NCBI RefSeq assembly: GCF_020217485.1
Contig: NZ_JAEKMI010000004.1
Coordinates: forward strand, 124,001-188,000
Length of the DNA stretch: 64,000 nt
DNA from: Mycobacterium sp. WUMAC-067
GTDB lineage: Bacteria; Actinomycetota; Actinomycetes; Mycobacteriales; Mycobacteriaceae
Reading direction: 5' to 3'
The notes below the pieces were generated by a model that did not search any database, was not told the origin of the DNA, and saw nothing but the letters and a program-made list of their open reading frames with translations. Shown piece by piece: positions 38,837 to 47,462 of this stretch (its first letter is position 1; each line of letters starts with the position of its first letter). The translations under genes and the position numbers were made by a program.

Positions 38837-40393
38837 TCAGTTCCGCCCGGGAATCTTCATCACCGTCCGCACGATGGGCAGCAGCGACTTCTGCCAGAGG
38901 GTCGACGGAATGCCAAGCGGCGGATCAAGATTGAACACGCGTGCGGTCGCGATCGTCTGAGATTCGGTGTACTTCAACAGGCCCTCGGGACCGTGGCGGC
39001 GCCCGACGCCGGACTGGCCCATCCCGCCCATCGGTGCGCCGAGGCTGCCCCACGCGAACGCATAACCCTCGTTGACGTTCACGGTCCCCGACCGCAGCCG
39101 GGAGGCGATTTGCTGGCCTTCCGCGGACGAGCCCGCCCACACGCTGGCGTTCAGCCCGTACTCGGTGGCGTTGGCCTTCTCGACGGCCTCATCCACGTCG
39201 GCCACCGGATAGATCGAGACGACCGGGCCGAACGTCTCGTTGGCCGCGCACTCCATCTCCGGCGTGACGTCGGTCAGCACCGTGGGCTCGTAGAACAGCG
39301 GCCCAACGTCCGGTCGGGCCTTTCCGCCGGCAATCACCTTGGCGCCCTTGGCTTTCGCGTCGTCCACATGGTCCGTCACGGTGTCCAGCTGACCCGCGGA
39401 GATCAGACTTCCCATGTCGATCGAGAAGTCATACGCGGAGCCCAGCTTCATGTTGCGCACCGCGGCGCCGAACTTGCCGATGAAATCGTCGGCGATGTCC
39501 TTCTCGACGTAGATCCGCTCGATGGAGATGCACAACTGGCCCGCGTTCGAGAAGCACGCGCGGGTGGCCGCCTTGGCGGCCTTGTCGAGGTTGGCGCCGC
39601 GCGTGACGATCATCGCGTTCTTGCCCCCGAGTTCGGCGGAGAAGCCGATCAGCCGGCGGCCCGCGTGCTCCGCGAGTTGCTTGCCGGTGGCGGTCGAGCC
39701 GGTGAACATCAGGTAGTCGCAGTTGTCGATGATCGCGGTGCCGACCACCGAGCCCGGCCCGGGCACGATCGCGTAGAGCGCCCGCGGCAGGCCGGCCTCA
39801 TAGAGCAGTTCGGCGCACGCGAGCGCGCAATACGGGGTCTGGCTGTCGGGCTTGAGCACCACCGCGTTACCGGCCAGCAGCGCGGGCACCGAGTCCGACG
39901 CCGTCAGGGTCATCGGGTAGTTCCAGGGCGAAATCACCCCGACCACGCCCTTGGGTTGATAACCCACCGTGGTCTTGCCGATTCCCGGGAGCAGCGCCTG
40001 CACCGTGCGCGGCTTCAGCAGGTCCGCCGAGACCCGCGCGTAGTAATTCGCGTTCGCCACCAGGTCGACGATCTCCTCCTGCGCCGCCCATCGGGCCTTG
40101 CCCGCCTCGGCCTGCAGCAGATCCATCAGGAACTCGCGGTTCTCGACGACCAGGTCGCGATACCGGCTGATGACATCGATGCGCTCGCTGACCGGGCGGT
40201 TCGCCCAGTCGGCCTGCGCCGCGCGCGCGTCGCCGAACGCGGCTTCGACGTCTTCGGCCGTGCCGATGGGGATGGTGGTCAGCGGCTTGCCGGTGAAGAC
40301 TTCGTCGATCGTCTTGGTCTGGCGTGCGGTGGCGTCCTTGATCGCGGCCAACTGGCGCAGGCGGTCGAAGACCTCGGCTGACGGTGCGGGCAT
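38837..40393 (-). CDS. gabD2: Succinate-semialdehyde dehydrogenase (NADP+)
   Basis: A 518-aa aldehyde dehydrogenase matching M. tuberculosis GabD2 (Rv1731) in length. Conserved blocks are VVGVISPWNYPMTL, FTGSTATGKQLAE, the catalytic Glu in GFSAELGGKNAMIV, the nucleophile Cys in SNAGQLCISIERIY and ETFGPVVSIY. It oxidises succinic semialdehyde to succinate in 4-aminobutyrate breakdown. ATG 40393 (MPAPSAEVF) fits the family; the frame extends 12 codons upstream. Confidence 0.93.
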   Translation of the reverse strand: MPAPSAEVFDRLRQLAAIKDATARQTKTIDEVFTGKPLTTIPIGTAEDVEAAFGDARAAQADWANRPVSERIDVISRYRDLVVENREFLMDLLQAEAGKARWAAQEEIVDLVANANYYARVSADLLKPRTVQALLPGIGKTTVGYQPKGVVGVISPWNYPMTLTASDSVPALLAGNAVVLKPDSQTPYCALACAELLYEAGLPRALYAIVPGPGSVVGTAIIDNCDYLMFTGSTATGKQLAEHAGRRLIGFSAELGGKNAMIVTRGANLDKAAKAATRACFSNAGQLCISIERIYVEKDIADDFIGKFGAAVRNMKLGSAYDFSIDMGSLISAGQLDTVTDHVDDAKAKGAKVIAGGKARPDVGPLFYEPTVLTDVTPEMECAANETFGPVVSIYPVADVDEAVEKANATEYGLNASVWAGSSAEGQQIASRLRSGTVNVNEGYAFAWGSLGAPMGGMGQSGVGRRHGPEGLLKYTESQTIATARVFNLDPPLGIPSTLWQKSLLPIVRTVMKIPGRN

Positions 40394-40820
40394 GTCGTCA
40401 CCTCTCAAAAGCGCAGGCGTCCAAAACACCAGACTATTGGCTCTGCGATGTCAGGCGTGTCCGGTGCCCGTGGGCTTGTTTTGAGCTGCTATCGCCGTGA
40501 GGAAGACGCTGGTGAGTCCGAAGGGTCTGAGAAGTCATGTAGCCTCAGGTATCGACCAACCCACGAGCCGATCAGGCAGGTGCTCTCACACATATGATAC
40601 GGCCGTCCACCGGACCGGTGGGTACCGGACGCGTCGCCGTGCCGCCCCATACCCGCGGGCCGGTTTTCTAGATCGAGAAGTTCGCCGCTTATCTGACCTC
40701 GCGTCGATCCTCGCCACTCGCGCGTAAACCATCCACAAGATCGGACGTGACCCCCTTTGCCGCGGTTCGTAAACCCGCCCTGTCCGCATGCCTCCGTCCA
40801 GCCCGAATCTCACTGATTCC
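40394..40820. promoter_or_regulatory. Intergenic region between gabD2 and the desaturase
   Basis: 427 bp between divergent genes, so it holds both promoters. A 15-bp inverted repeat CCACCGGaCCGGTGG (40607-40621) is the only clear symmetric site and could be an operator. No gene is supported. Confidence 0.35.
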
Positions 40821-42059
40821 ATGGCGATTACCGAAGTACCTGAATACGCCCACCTGAGCGATGAAGACCTCGAGAACTTCGCGGCCGCGCTGGACACCAT
40901 CCGTTGCGACGTCGAAAGGTCGCGCGGCGCCAAGGACCGTGACTACATCCGGCGCGCCATCGCCTTTCAGCGATGCCTGGAGGTCGCGGCCAGACTGACC
41001 CTCATCGGCAGCAAAAAGAAGACCGGATGGGCTGTCGGAACCGCAGCGCTCGCGGCGGCCAAGTGCATCGAGAACATGGAACTCAGCCACAACATCAGCC
41101 ACGGTCAGTGGGATTGGATGAACGATCCGGAAATCCATTCCAGTACCTGGGAATGGGACATGGTCGGTCCCTCGAAGCACTGGCAGTCCTCTCACAACCA
41201 CCTGCACCACGTGTACACCAACGTCGTGGGCATGGACGACGACCTCGGATTCGGAGTCCTGCGGGTCACGCGTGATCAGGAGTGGGAGCCGAGCGCCCTG
41301 GCGCAGCCGTTGCGCGCGGTGTTGCTGGCGCTGGCATTCGAATGGGGCGTCGCGCTGCATGGCCTGTACGCGGTGCGGGATCGCGAGACAACAGAGGCCG
41401 GTAGATCTGCCCACAAACGGGTGATGATCCGCAAGATGGCTCGCCAGGCCGCTAAGGATTATGTCTTCTTTCCCGCGCTGGGCCGACGGCGATGGCGCCG
41501 CACACTCGGTGCGAACGTGGTGGCCAACGGGTTACGCAACGTGTGGGCGTACGCGGTCATCGTCTGCGGTCACTTCGCGGACGGCGCGGAAAAGTTCACC
41601 CCGTCGGTCGTGGAGAACGAGACGAAACCCGAATGGTATCTCCGGCAGATGCTCGGGACCGCCAACTTCCGAGCCGGTCCGGCGTTGGCGTTCATGAGCG
41701 GAAACCTCTGCTATCAAATCGAACACCATCTGTTTCCCGATCTGCCGAGCAATCGTTACCCCGAGATCGCCCAACGGGTACGCGCGCTGTGCGTCACATA
41801 CGACTTGCCCTACACCACCGGTCCGCTGCTCCGGCAGTACCTGCTCACCGTCCGCACAATCTGCAAATTGGCGCTGCCCGACCGATTTTTGTCCGCGACC
41901 GCCGACGACGCGCCAGAGACAGCATCCGAGCATAGATTTCGTGACGCCGCGGGCCGGCCGCAAGTAGCAATCGCGGACGATGACGTGAGGCGACGCGGGT
42001 TGGCGACGGCGATGCTCACCCGCAGTAGACGAGGCCAGCCGAGGGGCCGGACCGCCTAG
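40821..42059 (+). CDS. Membrane fatty-acid desaturase (DesA3-like)
   Basis: A 412-aa acyl-CoA or acyl-lipid desaturase. The three His boxes of the di-iron centre are visible: HNISH, then HNHLHH, then QIEHH. The flanks LSHNISHGQWDWMNDPEIHSSTWEWDM are typical of mycobacterial DesA3, the stearoyl-CoA delta-9 desaturase. ATG 40821 (MAITEVPEYAHLSDEDLE) matches the family N-terminus better than ATG 40788. The C-terminal ~60 residues are Arg-rich and not conserved. It may supply unsaturated acyl chains, but its substrate is not known. Confidence 0.88.
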   Translation: MAITEVPEYAHLSDEDLENFAAALDTIRCDVERSRGAKDRDYIRRAIAFQRCLEVAARLTLIGSKKKTGWAVGTAALAAAKCIENMELSHNISHGQWDWMNDPEIHSSTWEWDMVGPSKHWQSSHNHLHHVYTNVVGMDDDLGFGVLRVTRDQEWEPSALAQPLRAVLLALAFEWGVALHGLYAVRDRETTEAGRSAHKRVMIRKMARQAAKDYVFFPALGRRRWRRTLGANVVANGLRNVWAYAVIVCGHFADGAEKFTPSVVENETKPEWYLRQMLGTANFRAGPALAFMSGNLCYQIEHHLFPDLPSNRYPEIAQRVRALCVTYDLPYTTGPLLRQYLLTVRTICKLALPDRFLSATADDAPETASEHRFRDAAGRPQVAIADDDVRRRGLATAMLTRSRRGQPRGRTA

Positions 42060-42158
42060 CGCGCCGAGCAGACCGCAATACCAGGCGGCTTTTGGATTGG
42101 CGCGCCGCGTATCTCGACGGACGCACGAACCCCGGGGCCGAGAAACAGCATCGCCCGG

Positions 42159-42198
42159 CCCCTGGGCCGTGTGAATAGCGGTCAGCCCCAGGGGTTTT
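42159..42198. terminator. Hairpin between desaturase and csp
   Basis: CCCCTGGGCC (42159-42168) pairs with GCCCCAGGGG (42185-42194) apart from one position and is followed by TTTT. It lies between convergent genes and can serve the rightward desaturase as an intrinsic-type terminator. Confidence 0.6.
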
Positions 42199-42210
42199 CG
42201 TGCTCCACCG

Positions 42211-42414
42211 CTAGACGGCGGTCACTCCCACCGCCTGGGGGCCTTTAGGCCCCTGGCTGATCTCGAACTGGACGCGCTGATTCTCCTCGAGGGTGCGGAA
42301 GCCGCTTTCCTGGATCTCAGAATGGTGGACAAATACATCCTTTTCACCGCCGTCAGGGGCGATAAATCCGAAGCCCTTCTCGCTGTTGAACCATTTCACA
42401 GTTCCCTGTGTCAT
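42211..42414 (-). CDS. cspA: Cold-shock protein (CspA family)
   Basis: A 67-aa single OB-fold RNA chaperone. RNP1 is KGFGFI at 13-18 and RNP2 is VFVHH at 27-31. It is the full family length. A long pyrimidine/purine-rich leader upstream of the ATG is typical for csp genes. Confidence 0.95.
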   Translation of the reverse strand: MTQGTVKWFNSEKGFGFIAPDGGEKDVFVHHSEIQESGFRTLEENQRVQFEISQGPKGPQAVGVTAV

Positions 42415-42574
42415 ACGAACTTCGCTTTCTTTCGGAGCGGATGTATTTAGCTACATCCGGGTCAACCGTAACACAATCCAGCGACAAAATAGCGGGCGTT
42501 AATTGCCGGGCATACGGGGGCCCTGTGGCATGCAATCACGCATGGCCGGGGCGGTATCGAGGAAGATCGTCGCC

Positions 42575-42709
42575 TCAGCGCTTCTTGGTGACCAGCAGGG
42601 GTTCCGCCTGCGAGATCTCGGCGGCCTTGCCGCGCTTCGCGGCGCGTTTCTCTTTCAGGGATTTACCCGATTTCTTGCCCATGGTTTGCCGGGGAGATTT
42701 ATCAGACAT
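42575..42709 (-). CDS. Small basic hydrophilic protein
   Basis: A 44-aa Lys/Arg-rich product (MSDKSPRQTMGKKSGKSLKE, then KRAAKRGKAAE). Small proteins with this KKSGKSLKEKRAAK pattern recur in mycobacteria; the function is unknown. MGKK, 9 residues later, is an alternative start. Confidence 0.6.
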   Translation of the reverse strand: MSDKSPRQTMGKKSGKSLKEKRAAKRGKAAEISQAEPLLVTKKR

Positions 42710-42943
42710 CGCGGCCCTTTGATTTGGGGGCCTGGCAGGTCCCGGTTTAACCGAGCGTACACCCCTCCTGCGCGCCCGGGCCTCCGCCACCAAAGCGGCC
42801 GCCAACTAATCCGACCTAAATTTCCACATCAAAATAAGTCGCGCCGCCCGCAACATGCATAACCGGCGAAAATGCACCGCGAAATCAGGATAAATCAGGT
42901 TTCAGTCGAATCAGGCGCTGATGCGTGCTGTGGCCGACATGGT

Positions 42944-43411
42944 CTACTCGCGGGCGCCGACTTTTTCCCCGCTGATCATCAGGCTCGCGACGGTCAAGCT
43001 GTTGTTCGGGCCGGCCGCGGTCATCATGACGGCGTGCGCATGGTGTTCGTCAGTGTGCGGTGAAACCACCAGGAGGGTGATTCTCTGGCGATTGAGCCCG
43101 AGCACCTCGACGGTGTGGACCGGCTGGCGGTGGTACCCGTCGAGCCGTACCGTCTGCGGACCGAACGCCAATTTTGCTGGTGCCGTTGCCCATTCGGCGA
43201 GGTTGTAGATGACACGGCCCACCGGACCAAGCCGAACCGATAGCACTGCGAGTAGATCTGGCAGCTCCGCCGTCAGGTCGTCACTGTGCGGCCACCACGC
43301 TCCATCGACATACCCGCTGCGGGGCGACTTCGGTTTCAGGCGCAGGCGCGGTGTGTGTAGCGGCGGGGCGTGCCGGCCCCCGGCATTGGTGTGGTCGTCA
43401 TGCGGCGCCAT
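42944..43411 (-). CDS. DUF5994-like hypothetical protein
   Basis: A 155-aa protein. PRLRLKPKSPRSGYVDGAWW, then PHSDDLTAELPDLLAVL, is characteristic of a mycobacterial DUF (5994) of unknown function; the C-terminal half is a beta-rich domain. No catalytic motif is seen. ATG 43411 (MAPHDDHT) is chosen; ATG 43468 would add 19 residues. Confidence 0.65.
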   Translation of the reverse strand: MAPHDDHTNAGGRHAPPLHTPRLRLKPKSPRSGYVDGAWWPHSDDLTAELPDLLAVLSVRLGPVGRVIYNLAEWATAPAKLAFGPQTVRLDGYHRQPVHTVEVLGLNRQRITLLVVSPHTDEHHAHAVMMTAAGPNNSLTVASLMISGEKVGARE

Positions 43412-43658
43412 AGTGACGCTCCCGTCTTGGCCGCCAAGCGGGCCAATCACTCGAATCGACGATGACATGGCTTTGAATCGTCACGTTCGAGGTATCGCCG
43501 ATGGTCTTACCCTACTCCGGTCGTGTCCGAACGCGAGCGCGAATCGTCATTGCCACCGGCTCGCGAGGCGCTCTCACCGTCGCCGTGGCGCAAACATGCC
43601 GTGGCACAGCGGATTTCAGCGTGAATACGATGCCCGGAGTTCCGGTTTGCGGCTGACC

Positions 43659-44462
43659 TCAGCGGATCGAAACCAGTTGGTCGATCGAGTCGCGGGGCAA
43701 TTCGCCGTCCACCAGGGCGCTCACCACCAGCCGATCCAGCGTGATCGCGCCTTTGTGGTTATCCAGGAAGGCCGTGTCGGCCGCGTCGCGACCGGTGGCT
43801 ATGCGCACCAGTGCCTGTCGTGGCGCCAGCAGCGTCGCGTCGACCACCCGCCATTGCCCCTCGACGAAAGCTTCGGCGACCGCGTGGAAGTCCATCGGAT
43901 TCACGCCCGGCGCGTAGACGGATACCAAGCGGGCCGGCACGCTGACCGCTCGCAGGAGTGCCACGACCAGATGCGCGTAGTCACGGCACACACCTTCGCC
44001 GGCGAGCAGGGTGTCCACCGCCCCGTCAATCGGATCGCTCGAGCCGGGTACATAGTTGAGTCTGGTGCCCACCCAGGAACTGACGTGCTCCAGCAGGGCC
44101 GTCGAATCGCGGTCGTTGCCGAATTCTGTAGCGGCGAAACCATAAAACTTGTCGGCCTCGGCGTAACGACTCGGCCGCAGGTACATCGACTGGTCGTATT
44201 CGGTCACCGGAGCCGGATCGGTGTGCCCCACGATCGTCGCTGCGTAGTCCACGCGCAGCGTGCCGACCTGCGCGTCGAATTTATGGATGCGGTTGCCGTG
44301 CAATCCGCTGACCTCCAAGGGCCAGATTCGCTCTCCGTTCAAGACGAAGCGCAGCGACTCGAAGACCTCGGCATGCGGGTGCGGCGCTACGGCAATCTGG
44401 AACTCCAGCGTCGTGGCCGCGGTGATTTCGACTTCAATCTCGGCGCCCACTTCTCGTCTCAT
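43659..44462 (-). CDS. Transglutaminase-like cysteine protease-fold protein
   Basis: A 267-aa protein. The C-terminal half has the transglutaminase-like triad: Cys in GEGVCRDYAHL, His in PMDFHAVAEAFV, Asp in WRVVDATLL. The N-terminal ~120 residues are a beta-rich domain often found with this family. Such proteins are mostly peptidases of unknown target. It is divergent from the PAS-ANTAR gene, separated by 127 bp. Confidence 0.85.
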   Translation of the reverse strand: MRREVGAEIEVEITAATTLEFQIAVAPHPHAEVFESLRFVLNGERIWPLEVSGLHGNRIHKFDAQVGTLRVDYAATIVGHTDPAPVTEYDQSMYLRPSRYAEADKFYGFAATEFGNDRDSTALLEHVSSWVGTRLNYVPGSSDPIDGAVDTLLAGEGVCRDYAHLVVALLRAVSVPARLVSVYAPGVNPMDFHAVAEAFVEGQWRVVDATLLAPRQALVRIATGRDAADTAFLDNHKGAITLDRLVVSALVDGELPRDSIDQLVSIR

Positions 44463-44589
44463 AGCGAGATAGTGCGCCCGACCCGACCAGATCGCCAGCC
44501 GGGCGCCGGCGCGGATGACGCAGCGGCGGTCGGCAGCGAGGCGATCGTCGGCGGTTGAGCGTTTCTACAAACGGGTAGTGGCATAAACG

Positions 44590-45336
44590 GTGCACAGCCA
44601 AGATCAGTTCGATGCGATAGCCCGAGAAATGGTCCAAGGGGTCTCGGGCGTCTGTTGCGTGCTTCTTGATCGCGACCTGCGGATCCGGGCGGCGAGTCGA
44701 GGCTACGAGCGCGTGGCGCTGCGGGAACACGGCGAGTTGTCCGGGCAATACCTGTTTGACGCATTCCCCGACAACCCCAAGGATCCGCAGGCGAATGGGA
44801 CGTCGAACCTTGCGTCGTCCCTGGAAATCGCGATGCGCAGCGGTCACACCCACAAGATGCGGCTGCAACGCTACGACATTCCGGACCCCGCCGCGCCCGA
44901 CGAATTCCTGCCCAAGGTGTGGAGCCCCACCAACTCGCCGCTGCTCGACCACGGCGAGCTGGTGGGGGTGGTGCACTCCGTGAAGGAAGTCTCCCAAAGC
45001 CGGCAGCTCCTTGCCGAGGTGGCACGCGAGGTCGAGCACGGTGACTCCTGGGATCCGGCCGAGCTGCTGCACACATTCGAGGCGGTCAGCGCCGTCGAAG
45101 CCCGCCTTCACCTCCAACGCCAGCAGTCGCTGGCTCTCGAGAACAAGCAACTGCTGCGCGCGATCGAGACCCGGGACGTGATCGGGCAGGCCAAGGGCGT
45201 GCTGATGGAACGATTCAATATCGACGCCGAACGCGCGTTCGACCTGTTGACCCGGCTGTCGCAGGAGACGAACACCCGGGTCGAGCCGATCGCTCGCAAG
45301 CTGGTCCAGACGAAACGCCCGCCGCGTTCGGGCTGA
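44590..45336 (+). CDS. PAS-ANTAR transcription antitermination regulator
   Basis: A 248-aa protein. Residues ~10-120 are a PAS-like sensor (VSGVCCVLLDRDLRIRAASRG). Residues ~185-240 are an ANTAR RNA-binding domain (IGQAKGVLMERFNIDAERAF, then DLLTRLSQE). ANTAR proteins bind tandem hairpins in nascent RNA and prevent termination; mycobacterial members control lipid and redox genes. No dual hairpin target was identified. Start is GTG 44590. Confidence 0.85.
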   Translation: MHSQDQFDAIAREMVQGVSGVCCVLLDRDLRIRAASRGYERVALREHGELSGQYLFDAFPDNPKDPQANGTSNLASSLEIAMRSGHTHKMRLQRYDIPDPAAPDEFLPKVWSPTNSPLLDHGELVGVVHSVKEVSQSRQLLAEVAREVEHGDSWDPAELLHTFEAVSAVEARLHLQRQQSLALENKQLLRAIETRDVIGQAKGVLMERFNIDAERAFDLLTRLSQETNTRVEPIARKLVQTKRPPRSG

Positions 45337-45366
45337 GCCGTCGGCGCGGCCCGACGCACTCGTGGC

Positions 45367-46158
45367 TCAGACGATGTGCAGGCCCTGGGCCAGCTGTGAC
45401 ACCCCGACCACCGTGAAGAGGATGACCAGGATCTGGCGGTGATAGGTGCGCACCCAGTCGTGCAGCACCCGCAGCAGGGATTGGGTCTTTGCCGGCGTCG
45501 CCACATAGCCCACGAGGATCACCTCGACGACGGCGTACATCAGGGCGATGAACGCGACGGAGGCGCCGATCTGCGCGGTGAGCGACGCGCCCGACGCCGC
45601 GATGATCGCGACAATGAAGAGGACGCCGTCGACCGGCACCGAGATCAGGCCGATCACCCACGCGACCCACGACGACCCGCTCTCCCATGCGTCGTGGATG
45701 CGGCCGAGCAGGCGCCGGAAGGGAGAGCCGTCGTCGCTCGAGACGTCTTGCACGCGGGTCAGCAGCCGCGGCATGGCGATGGGGGCCCCCGAGGCCGACG
45801 ACGGTGCCGACGATCGGTCGTCCGGGGAGAGTTGCGCCGTCCGCTCGCGCGTCACGAAGCGCACCGTCATCGCCGCCGCAATCGACAGCCCGATCACGCC
45901 GAGGCCGATTTGAACTTTCCCGAGGGTCGCCCCCGTGGAAGGAGAAGACGAACCATGCGCAACGTGGCCGAACAAGGGGGTGAAGTTCAGCAGCATCAGG
46001 GGGAGCACGAGCTCGGGCACGCATACCGTCAACCCGCCGACCCAGTAGGCGAGCAGGCTCGGTCCCGGCCGTGGCCGCGAGATCATCAGGAGGGCGAGCC
46101 CGAGACGAACCGGGTTGAGCGCAGCCAGGATTCCCAAGCCCAGCACTGACCCCCACAT
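45367..46158 (-). CDS. GAP/Sap-family lipid-addressing membrane protein
   Basis: A 263-aa membrane protein of the family that includes Sap (sulfolipid-1-addressing) and Gap (glycopeptidolipid-addressing), which help lipids reach the cell surface. It has six hydrophobic segments and the family NP near the N-terminus (ILAALNPVRLGLALLMIS). A hydrophilic loop (~105-150) is followed by WVIGLISVPVDGVLFIVAII. It lies about 1 kb before the NRPS genes but on the opposite strand; a role in exporting the lipopeptide is an inference. Confidence 0.8.
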   Translation of the reverse strand: MWGSVLGLGILAALNPVRLGLALLMISRPRPGPSLLAYWVGGLTVCVPELVLPLMLLNFTPLFGHVAHGSSSPSTGATLGKVQIGLGVIGLSIAAAMTVRFVTRERTAQLSPDDRSSAPSSASGAPIAMPRLLTRVQDVSSDDGSPFRRLLGRIHDAWESGSSWVAWVIGLISVPVDGVLFIVAIIAASGASLTAQIGASVAFIALMYAVVEVILVGYVATPAKTQSLLRVLHDWVRTYHRQILVILFTVVGVSQLAQGLHIV

Positions 46159-47189
46159 GGCCGCAGCTCTACCCGCGCCCGTCGACGCTTAAACGCCGAC
46201 GGGACGATCCCGGCCCGGCTCCCCGAGGCCGCCGTCCGCCCAAGCTATGGACCGGCTGTGCGTGCTCAATGTTGATCTTGGTCAACGGATTCGGCGAAGC
46301 CGGCGGGCGGCCGTGAGATCAATCACAAGCAGCCCGCGCGCGGGTTGTCCGGTCCCGCCGGCCGTCAGGGCTCGGCGAATCGGGACCCGGATGTAGCCAG
46401 CGGCGGGTGCGCTTCGCCAACCACGAAACGCAGAGCGCCTCTCGTTGAACCAACGCCGCGGCAAACCGACTCACGACAGCTACGGCGAAGCAAGGTCGCG
46501 CCATGTCGATCGTCATGCCGTCGGTATCGGCTTAGCAAGCGTCCGTACGTTTTTGCACGGTGGGGGCGAGCGGTCCGGTCGGCCGGGCATCGATGTCATG
46601 CTCCGAACGCTTGCGCCGTGAATATGCTGCTGAGCGCGTGATTGGGAACGCACTTGCGGCGGCATAATCGGATATTTCACGGCGTGCGCCGTCGCGTCGA
46701 GCGGACCGAGGGGCCGGAAGGCAAATATTTTGCGATTGCGTAAGCGATGTCCGGGTCTGCACGCCGGCAAATCCAGTACTTTCGATAGGGGTGTGTGAAA
46801 GGAGGCGCTATGGCACACATGTCGCGGCGATGTCGTCGGCAACGGCGCTCAACGTTGTTTTGCTGGACAGCGAGACACGAGTGCAACAATGGTCGCTGTT
46901 AATGTCTTACGTAAGAACGCAATTCAAATGTTTCGAACCGCGCGGTCGGGGTACACCGCGAGCGTGAATGGCGACATTGACGGTCGTAGGGCCACCCCGG
47001 GTAGGGGGTCTGCCATGGCCGTCATGGCTCAGTTGCCACCGCGTCCAAACTCACGGGCGCCGCGTTCGACCGCATCCGCCGGTCGAGATACTGAACGAGC
47101 CTGACGGCTCAATCCTTAAGTGCTGCACGGACGTTCGTGCGGCCTGGCGCGCTTTGGAGTTTTCGTTTCGGTGTTAGGGGGTCCATCCA
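46159..47189. promoter_or_regulatory. Long non-coding leader upstream of the NRPS locus
   Basis: About 1 kb between the GAP-family gene and mbtH. It must hold the NRPS promoter. It has no convincing conserved ORF and is less G+C-rich than its surroundings around 46600-46960. The only translation signal of note is AAAGGAGG at 46798-46805 before a 30-codon ORF (46810-46902). Whether it holds an sRNA or attenuator cannot be judged by eye. Confidence 0.4.
46810..46902 (+). CDS. Possible 30-aa Cys/Arg-rich leader peptide
   Basis: ATG follows a near-perfect AAAGGAGG ribosome site. The product reads MAHMSRRCRRQRR, then STLFCWTARHECNN, ending GRC. Four Cys and nine Arg in 30 codons are unusual. It could be a regulatory leader for the NRPS operon or chance. 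Confidence 0.25.
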   Translation: MAHMSRRCRRQRRSTLFCWTARHECNNGRC

Positions 47190-47411
47190 ATGCAGCTCAA
47201 TCCGTTCGATGACGACGGCGGCAGTTTTTTCGTCCTAGTCAATAACGAAGAACAGCACAGCCTTTGGCCAACTTTCACTACCGTTCCCGCCGGTTGGAGA
47301 GTAGTTTTTGGGGAAGCCGACCGCGCCGCATGCCTGCACTACATCGATGAACACTGGCCCGATATCCGGGCGAAAAGCCTCCGCGACACGCCGACCCGCG
47401 CCGGTTTGTGA
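47190..47411 (+). CDS. MbtH-like protein
   Basis: A 73-aa NRPS accessory protein that binds adenylation domains and is often required for their activity. All family marks are present: [38 protein letters not shown]. The ATG follows AGGGGG. It precedes the NRPS by 51 bp on the same strand, so it is its dedicated partner. Confidence 0.95.
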   Translation: MQLNPFDDDGGSFFVLVNNEEQHSLWPTFTTVPAGWRVVFGEADRAACLHYIDEHWPDIRAKSLRDTPTRAGL

Positions 47412-47462
47412 TGTTTAGACCGATGTCATATGAAGGACTTCGGTAGAGCTTGGGGGGGTTCA

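Noticed and set aside
46282..47104. Several 60-109 codon frames in the leader before mbtH
   Set aside because: None has conserved composition or a supported start; only the 30-codon ORF with a strong ribosome site was kept, at low confidence.
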